Origin: Azonexaceae bacterium
GTDB lineage: Bacteria > Pseudomonadota > Gammaproteobacteria > Burkholderiales > Rhodocyclaceae
DNA length: 21,955 bases
Direction: 5' to 3'
NCBI GenBank assembly: GCA_009469665.1
Contig: SSTB01000052.1
Coordinates: 1 to 21,955, forward strand
Position 1 is the first letter of the stretch; every line of letters begins with the position of its first letter. Position numbers and translations under genes: made by a program. Under the pieces are notes generated by a model. The model saw nothing but the letters and a program-made list of their open reading frames with translations, did no database searches and was not told the origin of the DNA. Shown piece by piece: positions 1 through 8,149 of this stretch.

Positions 1-1535
1 AGCAGGGCCGGGACGGCGCGCACGCCGAGCTGGCCGGGGCCGAGGGGGGCGATCTGGAAGCCGAGGTCGGCGAGGGCGTCGCCGTGTTCCTCCACGGCGG
101 CCACGTCGATGGGGTCGGCGGCGAAGACCGCCGGGATGAGGAGGGCCTGGGTGGCCACCTGGCGGTTGTCGAAGGCCGTCTTCAGTTTTTCGTAGAGGAT
201 GCGCTCGTGGGCGGCGTGCATGTCGACGAGCACCAGGCCGTCGGCGTTCTGGGCCAGGATGTAGATGCCGTGGAGCTGGGCGAGGGCATAGCCCAGGGGG
301 GGCGGGCCATCCGGGGCGGTGGCGGGCAAGGGCAATGGTTCGGGCGTCGCACCGGCTGCCGGCATGGCATCGCCAGCAGCGCGGGCGAAGGCCAGGTAGG
401 CCGCGGCGGCGGGCTCGGCGACGCCGAGGCTGCCTTGCCGGGGGGGCTGGTAGGGCGTGCTGCTGTAGGCATTGGCTGGCGGGCGGGCGGCGGGTGCGGC
501 GCCGAAGGATGCTATGGCGGGTGCGGTAGGGGCGGTCGGCGAAGCGCTGGCCGCCGTCGCCGCCAGGGTGCGGCTTACGGCGTGATAGAGGAACTGATGC
601 ACCGCCCGGGAATCCCGGAAGCGGACCTCGGTCTTGGCCGGGTGCACATTGACGTCCACCAGGGCCGGGTCGATGGTGAGGAAGAGGCAGGCCTGGGGCT
701 GCCGGTGGCCGTGCAGCACGTCCTGGTAGGCTTCGCGCAGGGCGTGGGCGAGTACCTTGTCGCGCACGAAACGGCCGTTGACGAAGACGTACTGGCCGTC
801 CTTGGCCTCGGAGGCGCGGGTGGGGTCGATGATGAGACCGGCCAGGGCCAGTTGCTCCCCGGCCTGGGCGGCGACCGGACGGGCGGCGGTGACGAATTCG
901 CGGCCCAGGATGTCGGCGATGCGGCGTTCCTGGTCCGCCGGGGGCAGTTGCAGGCGGGTCGCGCCGTTGTGGCTGAGGCTGAAGGCCACGTCCGGGCGGG
1001 TGAGGGCGATGCGCTTCACCGCCTCGGCGCAGTGGGCAAATTCGGTGCCTTCGGCCTTGAGGAACTTGCGCCGGGCAGGGGTGTTGAAATAGAGGTCGCG
1101 CATTTCGACGACCGTGCCGGCCATGAGGGCGGCGGGTTCCGGGGTGGCGCCGGTGGTGCCGGCCAGCTTCCAGGCGTGGGCGGCAGCCCGTTCCCGGCTG
1201 GTGAGGCTGAGCCGGGCGACGGAGGCCACCGAGGCCAGGGCCTCGCCGCGAAAGCCGAGGGTACCGACCCATTCCAGGTCTTCCAGGGTGGCGATCTTGG
1301 AGGTGGCGTGGCGGGTGAGGGCCAGGGCCAGCTCGTCCCGGGCGATGCCGCAGCCGTCGTCGGTGACGCGGATGAGCTTGACGCCGCCTTCTTCGAGGGC
1401 GACCTGGATCACCGTGCTGCCGGCGTCGAGGCTGTTTTCCAGAAGTTCCTTGAGGACCGAGGCCGGCCGCTCGACGACTTCGCCGGCAGCGATCTGGCTG
1501 ACCAGCAGGTCGGGAAGCGGACGGATGGCGGGCAT
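1..1535 (-). CDS. mutL: DNA mismatch repair protein MutL, C-terminus cut by window edge
   Basis: The reading frame is open from an ATG at 1535 to the left edge, giving 511 codons; the last roughly 100 residues lie outside. Translation shows the GHKL ATPase head of MutL: the start region reaches IAAGEVVERPASVLKELLEN with the catalytic Glu and Asn, then DAGST, DDGCGI and TRHATSK, followed by GFRGEALAS. Further on come FVNGRFV and VNVHPAKTEVRF, typical of the MutL transducer domain. A low-complexity Ala/Pro linker (about residues 350-430) precedes the dimerisation domain, which starts near the conserved DMHAAHERILYE. MutL is the ATP-dependent mediator that links MutS mismatch recognition to strand removal. 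No good ribosome-binding site precedes the ATG; a GATAAT box (1542-1547) lies only 6 nt upstream. The gene is divergent from dedA. Confidence 0.97.
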   Translation of the reverse strand, partial: MPAIRPLPDLLVSQIAAGEVVERPASVLKELLENSLDAGSTVIQVALEEGGVKLIRVTDDGCGIARDELALALTRHATSKIATLEDLEWVGTLGFRGEALASVASVARLSLTSRERAAAHAWKLAGTTGATPEPAALMAGTVVEMRDLYFNTPARRKFLKAEGTEFAHCAEAVKRIALTRPDVAFSLSHNGATRLQLPPADQERRIADILGREFVTAARPVAAQAGEQLALAGLIIDPTRASEAKDGQYVFVNGRFVRDKVLAHALREAYQDVLHGHRQPQACLFLTIDPALVDVNVHPAKTEVRFRDSRAVHQFLYHAVSRTLAATAASASPTAPTAPAIASFGAAPAARPPANAYSSTPYQPPRQGSLGVAEPAAAAYLAFARAAGDAMPAAGATPEPLPLPATAPDGPPPLGYALAQLHGIYILAQNADGLVLVDMHAAHERILYEKLKTAFDNRQVATQALLIPAVFAADPIDVAAVEEHGDALADLGFQIAPLGPGQLGVRAVPAL

Positions 1536-1694
1536 GGGGGGATTATCCTAGAAACCGCGGTTGGATGCGCCAGCGGGCGCGCAGCGATGCCATCCGAGGA
1601 GTGAGCGTTTCGGAGTGGCGCGGAGGTCCGGGGCACAAGGTTTTCCGGGCATGGACAAGCGGTCGACCGAGGTTTTTGGGATTGTGCCTTGGGG

Positions 1695-1700
1695 TAGAAT
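1695..1700 (+). promoter_or_regulatory. Candidate -10 box upstream of dedA
   Basis: TAGAAT followed by GG sits about 100 nt before the dedA start in the mutL/dedA divergent gap (1536-1800). The same octamer TAGAATGG recurs before the desaturase and coaBC genes. No convincing -35 hexamer is visible, so this is a weak call. Confidence 0.35.
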
Positions 1701-1756
1701 GGGGGCTTTCCGGGGGAAGGGGTAGGGCAACACCGCCGCCTCCGGAATGCCATAAG

Positions 1757-1777
1757 CCTTCGCCCTTCGCCCTTCGC
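1757..1777 (+). repeat. Three tandem 7-bp units in the dedA leader
   Basis: The unit CCTTCGC is repeated three times without interruption, then continues into more pyrimidines up to the dedA ATG at 1801. The last 40 nt before the start are almost free of purine runs, so no Shine-Dalgarno sequence can be assigned. Confidence 0.8.
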
Positions 1778-1800
1778 TTCTCCTTCCCCGCCCGCTCCCT

Positions 1801-2457
1801 ATGGAAATCCTCGCCCAGTTCCTCGATATCGTCCTGCACCTGGACAAGCATCTGGCCCTCCTGGTGCAGCAGTACGGGCTGTGGATCTACGCCATCCTCT
1901 TCATCATCATCTTTTCTGAAACCGGCTTCGTCGTCTTTCCCTTCCTGCCGGGCGACTCGCTCCTGTTCGTGGCCGGCGCGCTGGCGGCCATCGGTGAGGG
2001 CGGCATGGATGTCGGCGTGTTGATGGCGGTTCTCTCGGTGGCGGCCATTGCCGGCAATACGGTCAATTACCAGATAGGCCGCTACGTGGGGCCCCGGGTT
2101 TTCCAGTGGCAGGGGTCGCGGCTCTTCAATCGCGATGCCCTGGTTAAGACCCATGCCTTCTACGAGAAGCACGGCGGCAAGACCCTGGTGATCTCGCGTT
2201 TTCTGCCCCTCTTTCGTACCTTCGCGCCCTTCGTCGCAGGCGTCGGCGAAATGACCTACGCCCGTTTTACGCTGTTCAACGTCATCGGGGCCGTGAGCTG
2301 GGTGGTGTCCCTCTGCCTCCTGGGCTACTGGTTCGGCAATTTCCCCTGGATCAAGAAGAATCTCTCCCTGGTGATCATCGCCATCATCGTCTTTTCCCTG
2401 GTGCCCATCATCATCGGCTACGTGAAAGGCCGGCAGGCGGCCAAGGCCCATGGCTGA
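1801..2457 (+). CDS. DedA family integral membrane protein
   Basis: A 218-residue protein of usual DedA length. The N-terminus (ending in LHLDKHL) is typical, followed by an ISETG/VFPFLPGDS-type re-entrant region (seen as FSETGFVVFPFLPGDSLL, about residues 38-55) and the second conserved block with SRFLPLFRTFAPFVAG (about 137-152), which carries the family arginines. Hydrophobic segments lie near residues 27-47, 50-64, 72-90, 145-165, 165-180 and 190-208. DedA proteins act in the inner membrane; some members are undecaprenyl-phosphate or phospholipid flippases linked to envelope integrity and drug tolerance, but the substrate here cannot be read from sequence. It starts at ATG 1801, matching family N-termini although no Shine-Dalgarno is visible. 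A lipoprotein gene follows 36 nt downstream. Confidence 0.93.
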   Translation: MEILAQFLDIVLHLDKHLALLVQQYGLWIYAILFIIIFSETGFVVFPFLPGDSLLFVAGALAAIGEGGMDVGVLMAVLSVAAIAGNTVNYQIGRYVGPRVFQWQGSRLFNRDALVKTHAFYEKHGGKTLVISRFLPLFRTFAPFVAGVGEMTYARFTLFNVIGAVSWVVSLCLLGYWFGNFPWIKKNLSLVIIAIIVFSLVPIIIGYVKGRQAAKAHG

Positions 2458-2493
2458 ACGGGAAGGGAGCGGCGGGCATTCGGCGGGGGTCTG

Positions 2494-3195
2494 ATGCGCC
2501 TGTTCGTCGTCCTCTTGGCGCTCGTCCTGGCCGGCTGCGCCACCAAGGTGGGGCGCGACGGCCACCGGGAAACCCAGTTCGACGCCAAGTATCTGGCCAA
2601 GAGCGAGATCGACCGCATCGCCGACGCCGGCCGCGACGAAGTTTTTGTGAGCCTGATGCTCCTTGCCGACAAGCTTTACCGCCGCAACCCGCGGGAGTGG
2701 AAGAAGGCCGGAATGGCCAGCCGCGAGGCTGCTCTGGCGCGCCTGAAGAACCGCTCGGCACCGCCGCCGGAACTTGAAGGGCGCCGGGAAGGCGCCGCGG
2801 CTTTGCTGGCCTTCCGCGAGGATTACGCCGGGGATCGCGTGGCGGCGCTCATGTTCGGCCTGCTGACCATGGCCGACGAAGCGTTTGAACACAAGGAGGA
2901 ATACTTCCTTCTCGACAGCCTGGACGAACAAAAGCTCTACAACTTTGCCCGCAATCTGGAAATCGCCGTGTGGAAACTTTCATCGGCACGGGACGTCGCC
3001 GGGGAGCCCGTGCTGCTGTCCAACGAACTCGATCCCGCCAACCGCAATCTTTCCTTCGAGCGGGAATTCGGCCGCAGCATCGGCCTGCTGGATTTTCTCT
3101 CCCGGGTCATGGCGGACCGCAATGGCCGCACCGTGACGCGCTTCACCCAGTCGGTGGCGACCGCCATCTTCCTCCCCGTGGGGTTTTTGAAATGA
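2494..3195 (+). CDS. Putative outer-membrane lipoprotein of unknown function
   Basis: A 233-residue protein that begins with a short positive N-terminus, a Leu/Val-rich core and the lipobox LAGC with the modified cysteine at about residue 15, so it should be a lipoprotein. The residue after Cys is Ala, with no Asp at +2, which favours outer-membrane sorting by the enterobacterial rule. The mature part is charged and largely helical (for example DRIADAGRDE, LADKLYRRNP, REWKKAG), with one more hydrophobic stretch around residues 108-120. I recognise no enzyme motif. It lies between dedA and purN, and its TGA overlaps the purN ATG in an ATGA junction at 3192-3195, so translation is probably coupled. 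The family is unnamed to me. Confidence 0.8.
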   Translation: MRLFVVLLALVLAGCATKVGRDGHRETQFDAKYLAKSEIDRIADAGRDEVFVSLMLLADKLYRRNPREWKKAGMASREAALARLKNRSAPPPELEGRREGAAALLAFREDYAGDRVAALMFGLLTMADEAFEHKEEYFLLDSLDEQKLYNFARNLEIAVWKLSSARDVAGEPVLLSNELDPANRNLSFEREFGRSIGLLDFLSRVMADRNGRTVTRFTQSVATAIFLPVGFLK

Positions 3196-3848
3196 AACAG
3201 ATCGTCGTCCTCATCTCGGGCCGGGGCAGCAATATGGAAGCCCTCATCCGCGCCCGCGACCGGGGGGAACTGCCCGGCAGGATCGCTGCCGTCATCAGCA
3301 ACCAGCCCCAGGCCGCCGGACTCGAAACCGCCGCCCGGGCCGGTATCGCCACCCACTGTGTCCATCACCGGGACTTTGCCAGCCGCGGGGAATTCGACCT
3401 GGCCCTGGCCGCGTGCGTCGATCGTCACCAGCCCGACCTGGTGGTGCTGGCCGGCTTCATGCGCATCCTGGGCGAAGGCTTCGTGCGGCGCTACGAGGGG
3501 CGCCTGCTCAATATCCATCCCTCGCTCCTGCCGGCCTTCCCGGGCCTACATACCCATCGCCGCGCCCTGGAGGAAGGCGTGCGCGTGCATGGCTGCACGG
3601 TGCATTTCGTCACCCCGGCCCTGGACCACGGGCCCATTGTCATCCAGGCCGCCGTCCCGGTTCTGGACGGAGATGACGAGGATCGCCTCGCGGCGAGGGT
3701 ACTGGCCCAGGAACACCGCATCTATCCCCTGGCCGTCCGCTGGTTCGTCGAAGGGCGGCTCGCCTTGGTCGATGGCCGGGCGCGCGTGGCCGGGGAGCAG
3801 GGGGAGACCGCTGCCCTGCTTTCCCCTTCCCTGACTGAGAGTCTGTGA
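3192..3848 (+). CDS. purN: Phosphoribosylglycinamide formyltransferase (GART 1)
   Basis: A 218-residue cytoplasmic enzyme of de novo purine synthesis. It transfers the formyl group of 10-formyl-tetrahydrofolate to glycinamide ribonucleotide. The phosphate-binding SGRGSN lies at residues 9-14. The catalytic Asn-X-His is in NIHPSLLP (Asn107, His109), and the third catalytic residue is Asp145 in the LDHGP motif, matching the Asn/His/Asp triad of the E. coli enzyme. Length is normal. The chosen ATG at 3192 overlaps the stop of the upstream lipoprotein gene; a longer open frame begins upstream but adds non-homologous residues. The final 20 residues are a variable tail. It is the last gene before a 212-bp gap. 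Confidence 0.96.
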   Translation: MKQIVVLISGRGSNMEALIRARDRGELPGRIAAVISNQPQAAGLETAARAGIATHCVHHRDFASRGEFDLALAACVDRHQPDLVVLAGFMRILGEGFVRRYEGRLLNIHPSLLPAFPGLHTHRRALEEGVRVHGCTVHFVTPALDHGPIVIQAAVPVLDGDDEDRLAARVLAQEHRIYPLAVRWFVEGRLALVDGRARVAGEQGETAALLSPSLTESL

Positions 3849-4060
3849 AAATTTCATTCACCCCCGCTCGTCATGCCCAACCGCGCCCGCTCGGCGTTGC
3901 CCATGCTCGCCCTAGCCCGAGCTATGGCTGTGCTTGGCGCCTTGATCGTGCACACGGGGGCACGCCGCTCGGGCGCGCCCGAAGAATTCACAGGTTCCGA
4001 GGTTCGGTGAGCGCGGTGTTTCTTTCCGTTCCACCCCCCTCTCATAGGCCCTGAGATCGA
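3849..4060. repeat. Palindrome-rich intergenic segment between purN and the DUF3108 gene
   Basis: No convincing gene is seen here. A perfect 14-bp palindrome, TCGGGCGCGCCCGA, lies at 3969-3982. A second hairpin at 3901-3927 has arms CCATGCTCG and CGAGC-T-ATGG with one bulged T and an 8-nt loop. Neither is followed by a T-run, so these are not classic intrinsic terminators. The segment could be a dispersed intergenic repeat, but no second copy lies in this window. Confidence 0.5.
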
Positions 4061-5038
4061 ATGCCCGTCGCGTTCCTGGCTGCCTTGATCGGTTCTCTTT
4101 CCCTCCATGCTGCCGCCCTGTTTCTGCCGGAGGTCGATCTGGCACCGGGGTCGGAGCCTCCGCCCCTGACGGCTGAAATCGTCCCGCCGCCCAAGCCGGC
4201 CGACCAGCCCGCCCCACCGGCGGTGGAAGCTCCTCGCCCCAAGGGGCCCCCGCCCCGCCGGCCGGCCAGACCCGTCACCCAGCCAGGGGTGGCGGTGCCG
4301 GACGCCGTGCAGCGGCCTGGCGCGGAAGCCGCTTCGCCGCCTGCCGCCGAGCCGACGGTCGACTCGACACCTCCGGCCAGCGCCGGTACGCCGGAAGTTC
4401 CCGTTGCGCCTGTCCTCGCGGCCCGAGGGCGCATCCGCTTCACCGTCTACCGCGGGGAGAGGGGGTTCGAGGTCGGGCGAGCGGAGCACGCCTGGGAGTT
4501 TTCCGAGGGCCGCTATCGCCTGAGCACCCTGACCGAAACCTCTGGTCTGGCCGCCCTGTTCCGCCCCGTGCGGGTGGAACTGGAGAGCCGCGGCGCCCTG
4601 ACCTCCGGAGGGCTGCGGCCCGAACGCTTCGAGACGCGGCGCAACGGCGCGGCGACCCGGGAAAACGCAGCCTTCGACTGGGGCGCCGGGGAGGTGACCC
4701 TGGAGCGGGACGGCCGCCGCCTCCCGGTGGCGGAGGGGGCTCAGGATTTGGCGTCCTTTCCCTATCAGTTCGCCTACCTCGCCGGACTGGAAAGGGGCCA
4801 CGTGCTGGCCGTGGTCAGCGGCCGCAAGGTGGAGCGCTACGCCTTCGACGCCCTGGGTGAAGAGGAGGTGACCGTGCCGGCGGGCACTTTCCGGACTCTG
4901 CATCTCAAGGTCCAGGGGGAGTCGGTGACCGAACTCTGGTTGGCGCCGGAGCACGGTCTCATTCCGGTGAAGATTCGCCACATCGACAAAAAGGGCGACT
5001 CCTACGAGGAGCACGCCGTCGAACTGGGAAGCCCATGA
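4061..5038 (+). CDS. DUF3108 domain protein with TonB-like proline-rich N-terminus
   Basis: A 325-residue protein. Residues 1-22 form a hydrophobic N-terminal segment (signal anchor). Residues 35-128 are rich in Pro and Ala with PPPKP and PPPRRPARP tracts, resembling the periplasm-spanning linker of TonB-type proteins. The C-terminal part (about 132-325) matches my memory of DUF3108 domains: a beta-rich region with YRLSTLTETSGLAALF, SFPYQFAYL and the VPAGTFRTLHLKV pattern. The function of DUF3108 is unknown; it is probably a periplasmic or envelope protein. In betaproteobacteria it often neighbours purN and an RsmB-like gene, as here (recalled, not checked). The ATG at 4061 follows a weak GAG Shine-Dalgarno, and its stop overlaps the next gene by 4 nt (ATGA at 5035). 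Confidence 0.82.
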   Translation: MPVAFLAALIGSLSLHAAALFLPEVDLAPGSEPPPLTAEIVPPPKPADQPAPPAVEAPRPKGPPPRRPARPVTQPGVAVPDAVQRPGAEAASPPAAEPTVDSTPPASAGTPEVPVAPVLAARGRIRFTVYRGERGFEVGRAEHAWEFSEGRYRLSTLTETSGLAALFRPVRVELESRGALTSGGLRPERFETRRNGAATRENAAFDWGAGEVTLERDGRRLPVAEGAQDLASFPYQFAYLAGLERGHVLAVVSGRKVERYAFDALGEEEVTVPAGTFRTLHLKVQGESVTELWLAPEHGLIPVKIRHIDKKGDSYEEHAVELGSP

Positions 5039-6297
5039 AAGCCCGTTTCACCCCCGCCCTCTTTGCCCACGCCGCAGCGCTCCTCAGCGAGCTGTTGCGT
5101 TTCGAGCACCCCGCCGATGGCGTCGTTTCCCGCTACTTCCGCGAACACCGGCAGCTCGGCCACGCCGACCGCGCCTTTGTCGCCGAGGCGGTCTTTGCCG
5201 TCCTGCGTCGACGTCGCACCCTGGAAGCCCGCTGCAGGGGGGATGTCACCCCCCGCCGCCTCCTGCTTGCCGCTCTGGTGACGGTCTTCGGATGGAACCG
5301 CCGTCAGTTGGAACCGGTGCTGCGCGCCTCCGAAGCCGATTGGCTGGGCGAGGCCAAGGCGTTGGACGAGGTTTCCCTGCCGGCGGCCGTGCGGGCCGAC
5401 CTGCCGGACTGGTTGTACGAGGCCCTGCGGGGCCAGTTCGGCGACGAGGCTACCCAGAACCTGGCGGCGTCGCTCAATCAGCCGGCGCCCCTGGATCTGC
5501 GGGTCAACACCCTGAAGGCGGAGCGCGAAGCGGTTCTCGCCCGCCTGGCCGCCGACGGCCTCGGCGCTCGGCCGGGAGCATTGTCGCCCTGGGCTGTGCG
5601 CCTGGAAGAAAAGCCGGCCCTCGCCCGGCATCCACTCTTTCTGGAAGGGGTGGTCGAAGTCCAGGACGAGGGCAGCCAGCTTCTCGGCTTTCTGCTCGCG
5701 CCGCGGCGAGGAGAGATGGTGGTCGATTTCTGCGCCGGGGCGGGGGGCAAGACCCTGCTTCTGGGCGCCCTCATGAAGAATACGGGACGGCTCTACGCCT
5801 TCGATGTCTCCGAGCGCCGGCTGGCCAATCTAAAGCCGCGCCTCGCCCGCTCCGGCCTCTCCAACGTGCATCCGGTCCGAATCGAGCACGAGCGGGATGC
5901 CCGCGTGCGCCGCCTGGCGGGCAAGGTGGATCGCGTGCTGGTCGATGCGCCCTGTTCCGGCCTCGGTACCTTGCGGCGCAATCCCGACCTCAAGTGGCGC
6001 CAGGATGCGCAGGCAGTGGCGGAGCTGGGGCTCAAACAGGCTGCCATCCTGAAGTCCGCTGCGAGTCTGCTCCGCGCGGGCGGGCGCCTGGTGTATGCGA
6101 CTTGTAGCCCGCTTCAGGCGGAAAACGACGCAATCGTCGATGCCTTTCTCCGGGAACACCCGGATTTCCGCCCAGTGGCGGCGGACGAGATCCTTTCCCG
6201 CCAGGGCATAGAACTGCCGGGGGATCGGCTCCGGCTTCTGCCTCAGCTTCATGCCTGTGACGGCTTTTTTGCCGCCGTGCTGGAGAAGACGCCATGA
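5035..6297 (+). CDS. RsmB/NOP family S-adenosylmethionine-dependent rRNA cytosine-C5 methyltransferase
   Basis: A 420-residue protein close to the length of RsmB (16S rRNA m5C967 methyltransferase). The N-terminal 130 residues look like the helical NusB-like RNA-binding part. The catalytic Rossmann domain has the S-adenosylmethionine site DFCAGAGGKT (230-239), motif II ending FDVSERRL, motif IV DAPCSG with Cys307, and motif VI ATCS with Cys357, the expected nucleophile. The paired cysteines fit the m5C RNA methyltransferase mechanism. Betaproteobacteria usually carry another rsmB elsewhere, so this may be a paralogue with a different target; I leave the symbol blank. It overlaps the DUF3108 gene upstream and the MscS gene downstream, both through ATGA junctions. 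Confidence 0.9.
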   Translation: MKARFTPALFAHAAALLSELLRFEHPADGVVSRYFREHRQLGHADRAFVAEAVFAVLRRRRTLEARCRGDVTPRRLLLAALVTVFGWNRRQLEPVLRASEADWLGEAKALDEVSLPAAVRADLPDWLYEALRGQFGDEATQNLAASLNQPAPLDLRVNTLKAEREAVLARLAADGLGARPGALSPWAVRLEEKPALARHPLFLEGVVEVQDEGSQLLGFLLAPRRGEMVVDFCAGAGGKTLLLGALMKNTGRLYAFDVSERRLANLKPRLARSGLSNVHPVRIEHERDARVRRLAGKVDRVLVDAPCSGLGTLRRNPDLKWRQDAQAVAELGLKQAAILKSAASLLRAGGRLVYATCSPLQAENDAIVDAFLREHPDFRPVAADEILSRQGIELPGDRLRLLPQLHACDGFFAAVLEKTP

Positions 6298-7544
6298 ACG
6301 ATATGCAAGCCCTGCGCCTTCTGTCGGATTTGTGGGCGGATTTGCGCGATCCGGATTTCATCTGGCAAGTCAGCGCCCTGCTCGTCTGCCTGGGCATCGC
6401 GGGATTCGTCGCCCGGGTCTGGCGGAGCCGCGGGGGGGATCGCCCGCAGGCGCTGCACGCGGCGGGTTCCAGGCTGGCCTTTCCCCTCACCGCCATGGCC
6501 CTGGCCGGGGTGGCCCTGATCGGGCTGCGCGGGGTCATCCACGTCAATCTGCTCAAGGTTGCCGTGCCCCTCCTGGGATCCATGGCCCTGGTGCGTGGCA
6601 TTGTCTATGTCCTGCGCCGCAGCTTTCCCGAGGCTGCCTGGCTCGCCGCCTGGGAAAGAGTGCTGGCCTTCCTCATCTGGGGCTGGCTCGCCCTCTATAT
6701 TACCGACCTCGCGCCGGGCGTCATCCATGGCCTTGAGCAGGTCAGTTTCTCGGTGGGTCGGACTTCGCTCAATCTGTGGATGATCCTGCACGGTCTGGTG
6801 ACGGTCTTCCTCACCGTCGTCGCAGCCCTGTGGATAGGTGGCGTGGTCGAAAGCCGGCTGATGGGACTCGGCGACCTCGACAGCAGCCTGCGCATCGTCG
6901 CGGTAAGGGTGGTGAAGGCGCTCCTGACTGTCTTTGCCCTCCTGCTCAGCCTGACCCTGGTGGGCATAGATATGACGGCCCTCTCGGTGTTCACCGGGGC
7001 GCTGGGCGTCGGTCTCGGCCTCGGGCTCCAGAAGATCGCCAGCAATTATGTGGCGGGCTTCATCATCCTGCTCGACCGCTCGATTCGCATCGGCAATCCC
7101 ATCCAGACCGACGCCAACACCGGCGGTGTGGTCACCAAGATCACCACCCGCTACACCGTCCTGCGCAGCGGCGGCGGCACCGAGTTCATCGTCCCCAACG
7201 AAGTTCTGGTCAGTAACATCGTACAGAACCAGACCTATTCCGACACCCGGCTCCGGCTCTCGACAGTGGTGGGCGTCGCCTACGGCAGCGACCTCGATCG
7301 GGTCAGGGACGTCCTGGTGGGGGTCGCCGCGGCCCATCCCCGCGTCCTGCCCGATCCGGCGCCCGGCGTCGCCCTGCTGCGCTTCGGCGAAAGCAGCCTG
7401 GACCTTGAACTGGGGTTCTGGATAGACGACCCGGAAGAGGGTACGGGGAACATCCGATCGGAAATCAACTTCGCCATCTGGCGGGCCTTCCGCGATGCAG
7501 GAATCGACATTCCCTTCCCCCAGAGAGAAGTGCGCCTAGTGTAA
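6294..7544 (+). CDS. MscS family small-conductance mechanosensitive channel with extra transmembrane helices
   Basis: A 416-residue inner-membrane protein. Hydrophobic helices lie near residues 27-41, 62-80, 88-106, 121-140, 160-183 and 203-224, followed by the pore helix, a Gly/Ala-rich stretch around 230-256 that includes GALGVGLGLGLQKIASN, and the conserved LLDRSIRIG (259-267) at the membrane exit. The cytoplasmic beta domain carries TTRYTVLRSGGGTEFIVPN, the classic MscS signature, and the C-terminal alpha/beta domain ends at REVRLV. It is longer than E. coli MscS (286 residues) because of additional N-terminal helices. Such channels release osmolytes under hypo-osmotic shock. The gene ends in tandem TAA-TAG stops, and a terminator hairpin follows 43 nt later. 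Confidence 0.93.
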   Translation: MNDMQALRLLSDLWADLRDPDFIWQVSALLVCLGIAGFVARVWRSRGGDRPQALHAAGSRLAFPLTAMALAGVALIGLRGVIHVNLLKVAVPLLGSMALVRGIVYVLRRSFPEAAWLAAWERVLAFLIWGWLALYITDLAPGVIHGLEQVSFSVGRTSLNLWMILHGLVTVFLTVVAALWIGGVVESRLMGLGDLDSSLRIVAVRVVKALLTVFALLLSLTLVGIDMTALSVFTGALGVGLGLGLQKIASNYVAGFIILLDRSIRIGNPIQTDANTGGVVTKITTRYTVLRSGGGTEFIVPNEVLVSNIVQNQTYSDTRLRLSTVVGVAYGSDLDRVRDVLVGVAAAHPRVLPDPAPGVALLRFGESSLDLELGFWIDDPEEGTGNIRSEINFAIWRAFRDAGIDIPFPQREVRLV

Positions 7545-7587
7545 TAGGGAGCGTTCATCCCGGTTCGGCTGGCGCGTCGATAAAATT

Positions 7588-7617
7588 GAAGAACCCATCC
7601 CGTGGGATGGGTTCTTC
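7588..7617. terminator. Strong inverted repeat, probable bidirectional terminator
   Basis: Perfect 14-bp arms GAAGAACCCATCCC and GGGATGGGTTCTTC flank a 2-nt centre. Read on the minus strand, the hairpin is followed by AATTTTAT, a weak T-run. Read on the plus strand, only the TTCTT inside the right arm is T-rich. It sits between the MscS stop (7544) and the end of the minus-strand small frame (7653), where convergent transcripts would meet. Confidence 0.7.
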
Positions 7618-7652
7618 CCAAGAGGCTGCCGGTTTCTTCCGGCGGGAGGGCG

Positions 7653-7989
7653 TCAATGGCCGTTCAGGATGCCCTTCAGGAACGCGGCGTCGGCCTTCTC
7701 CCGGCGTTGTTTGGCAAGATGCCTTCTTCCGTGGGCGATGCGGGCTTCTATGCCCTCCGGGCGATAGCTGCGTTCGCCGGGCCGGGTAGGAGTGCGGCGT
7801 TGCACGGTGCCGGCCTCAGAACCACGGACACTGCCGAGCGGCAGCACACTCACTGTCTCTTTCCGGCCGCCCTCTGCCGACCCATTCGGGCGAAATCGCC
7901 GTTGCCTGCCGCCCGCGCGCTGCGGCTGGAAGCAGGATGCGCCAGGCTTGGGCGGCGACGAACTCAGGTTGGTTCGGTTTGTTTGTCAT
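7653..7989 (-). pseudogene. Candidate small gene, apparently frameshifted; unknown function
   Basis: An ATG at 7989 is preceded by a good Shine-Dalgarno (AAGGAG, 6 nt spacer). The frame starts MTNKPNQPEF and reads protein-like through AISPEWVG but stops at 7816 after 57 codons. The frame one base along is open to a TGA at 7653. Its last 60 codons have strongly G/C third positions and a plausible basic C-terminus (KQRREKADAAFLKGILNGH). I infer one original gene of about 110 codons with a frameshift somewhere near 7870-7930, or a sequencing error. A short hairpin (7628-7643) and the terminator at 7588-7617 follow its end, which supports minus-strand transcription. I do not recognise the family. 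The alternatives are a genuine 57-residue protein, or no gene. Confidence 0.38.
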
Positions 7990-8089
7990 CGTTGTCTCCT
8001 TGTGGGTGAATGACCCGGAAACTCTATCGACCCCCTCATGCCGGGTCTGTCCCTCTTGCTGGGGTCTTCTGTAACGGCAGACGGCGATT

Positions 8090-8108
8090 CGGTTTCCAAT
8101 TGAAACCG
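8090..8108. repeat. Short perfect hairpin upstream of the candidate small gene
   Basis: Arms CGGTTTC and GAAACCG enclose a 5-nt loop. It lies between the terminator of the small-protein operon and the start region of the frameshifted gene. It could be a leader hairpin or an operator; nothing more can be said. Confidence 0.45.
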
Positions 8109-8114
8109 CCGGGC

Positions 8115-8139
8115 AAAAAAAACCCCGCCGAAGCGGGGT
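8115..8139 (-). terminator. Rho-independent terminator of the two-cistron small-protein operon
   Basis: Read on the minus strand, arms ACCCCGC and GCGGGGT with a TTCG tetraloop are followed by eight T (positions 8122 to 8115). This is a textbook intrinsic terminator 46 nt past the stop at 8185. Confidence 0.9.
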
Positions 8140-8149
8140 AACAGGGAGG

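Noticed and set aside
84..1604. Long plus-strand open frame of 506 codons opposite mutL
   Set aside because: It is a Gly/Arg-rich antisense shadow caused by high third-position GC; the minus strand has unmistakable MutL motifs.
1543..2931. Minus-strand frame of 462 codons across dedA and the lipoprotein gene
   Set aside because: It crosses two well-supported plus-strand genes and has a His/Glu-rich antisense composition.
3854..5014. Minus-strand frame of 386 codons over the DUF3108 gene and the purN gap
   Set aside because: No start signal or motifs; the plus-strand gene fits its operon through overlapping starts.
7602..8009. Plus-strand frame of 135 codons after mscS
   Set aside because: It begins inside a terminator hairpin, lacks a ribosome-binding site and is opposite the better-supported minus-strand small gene.
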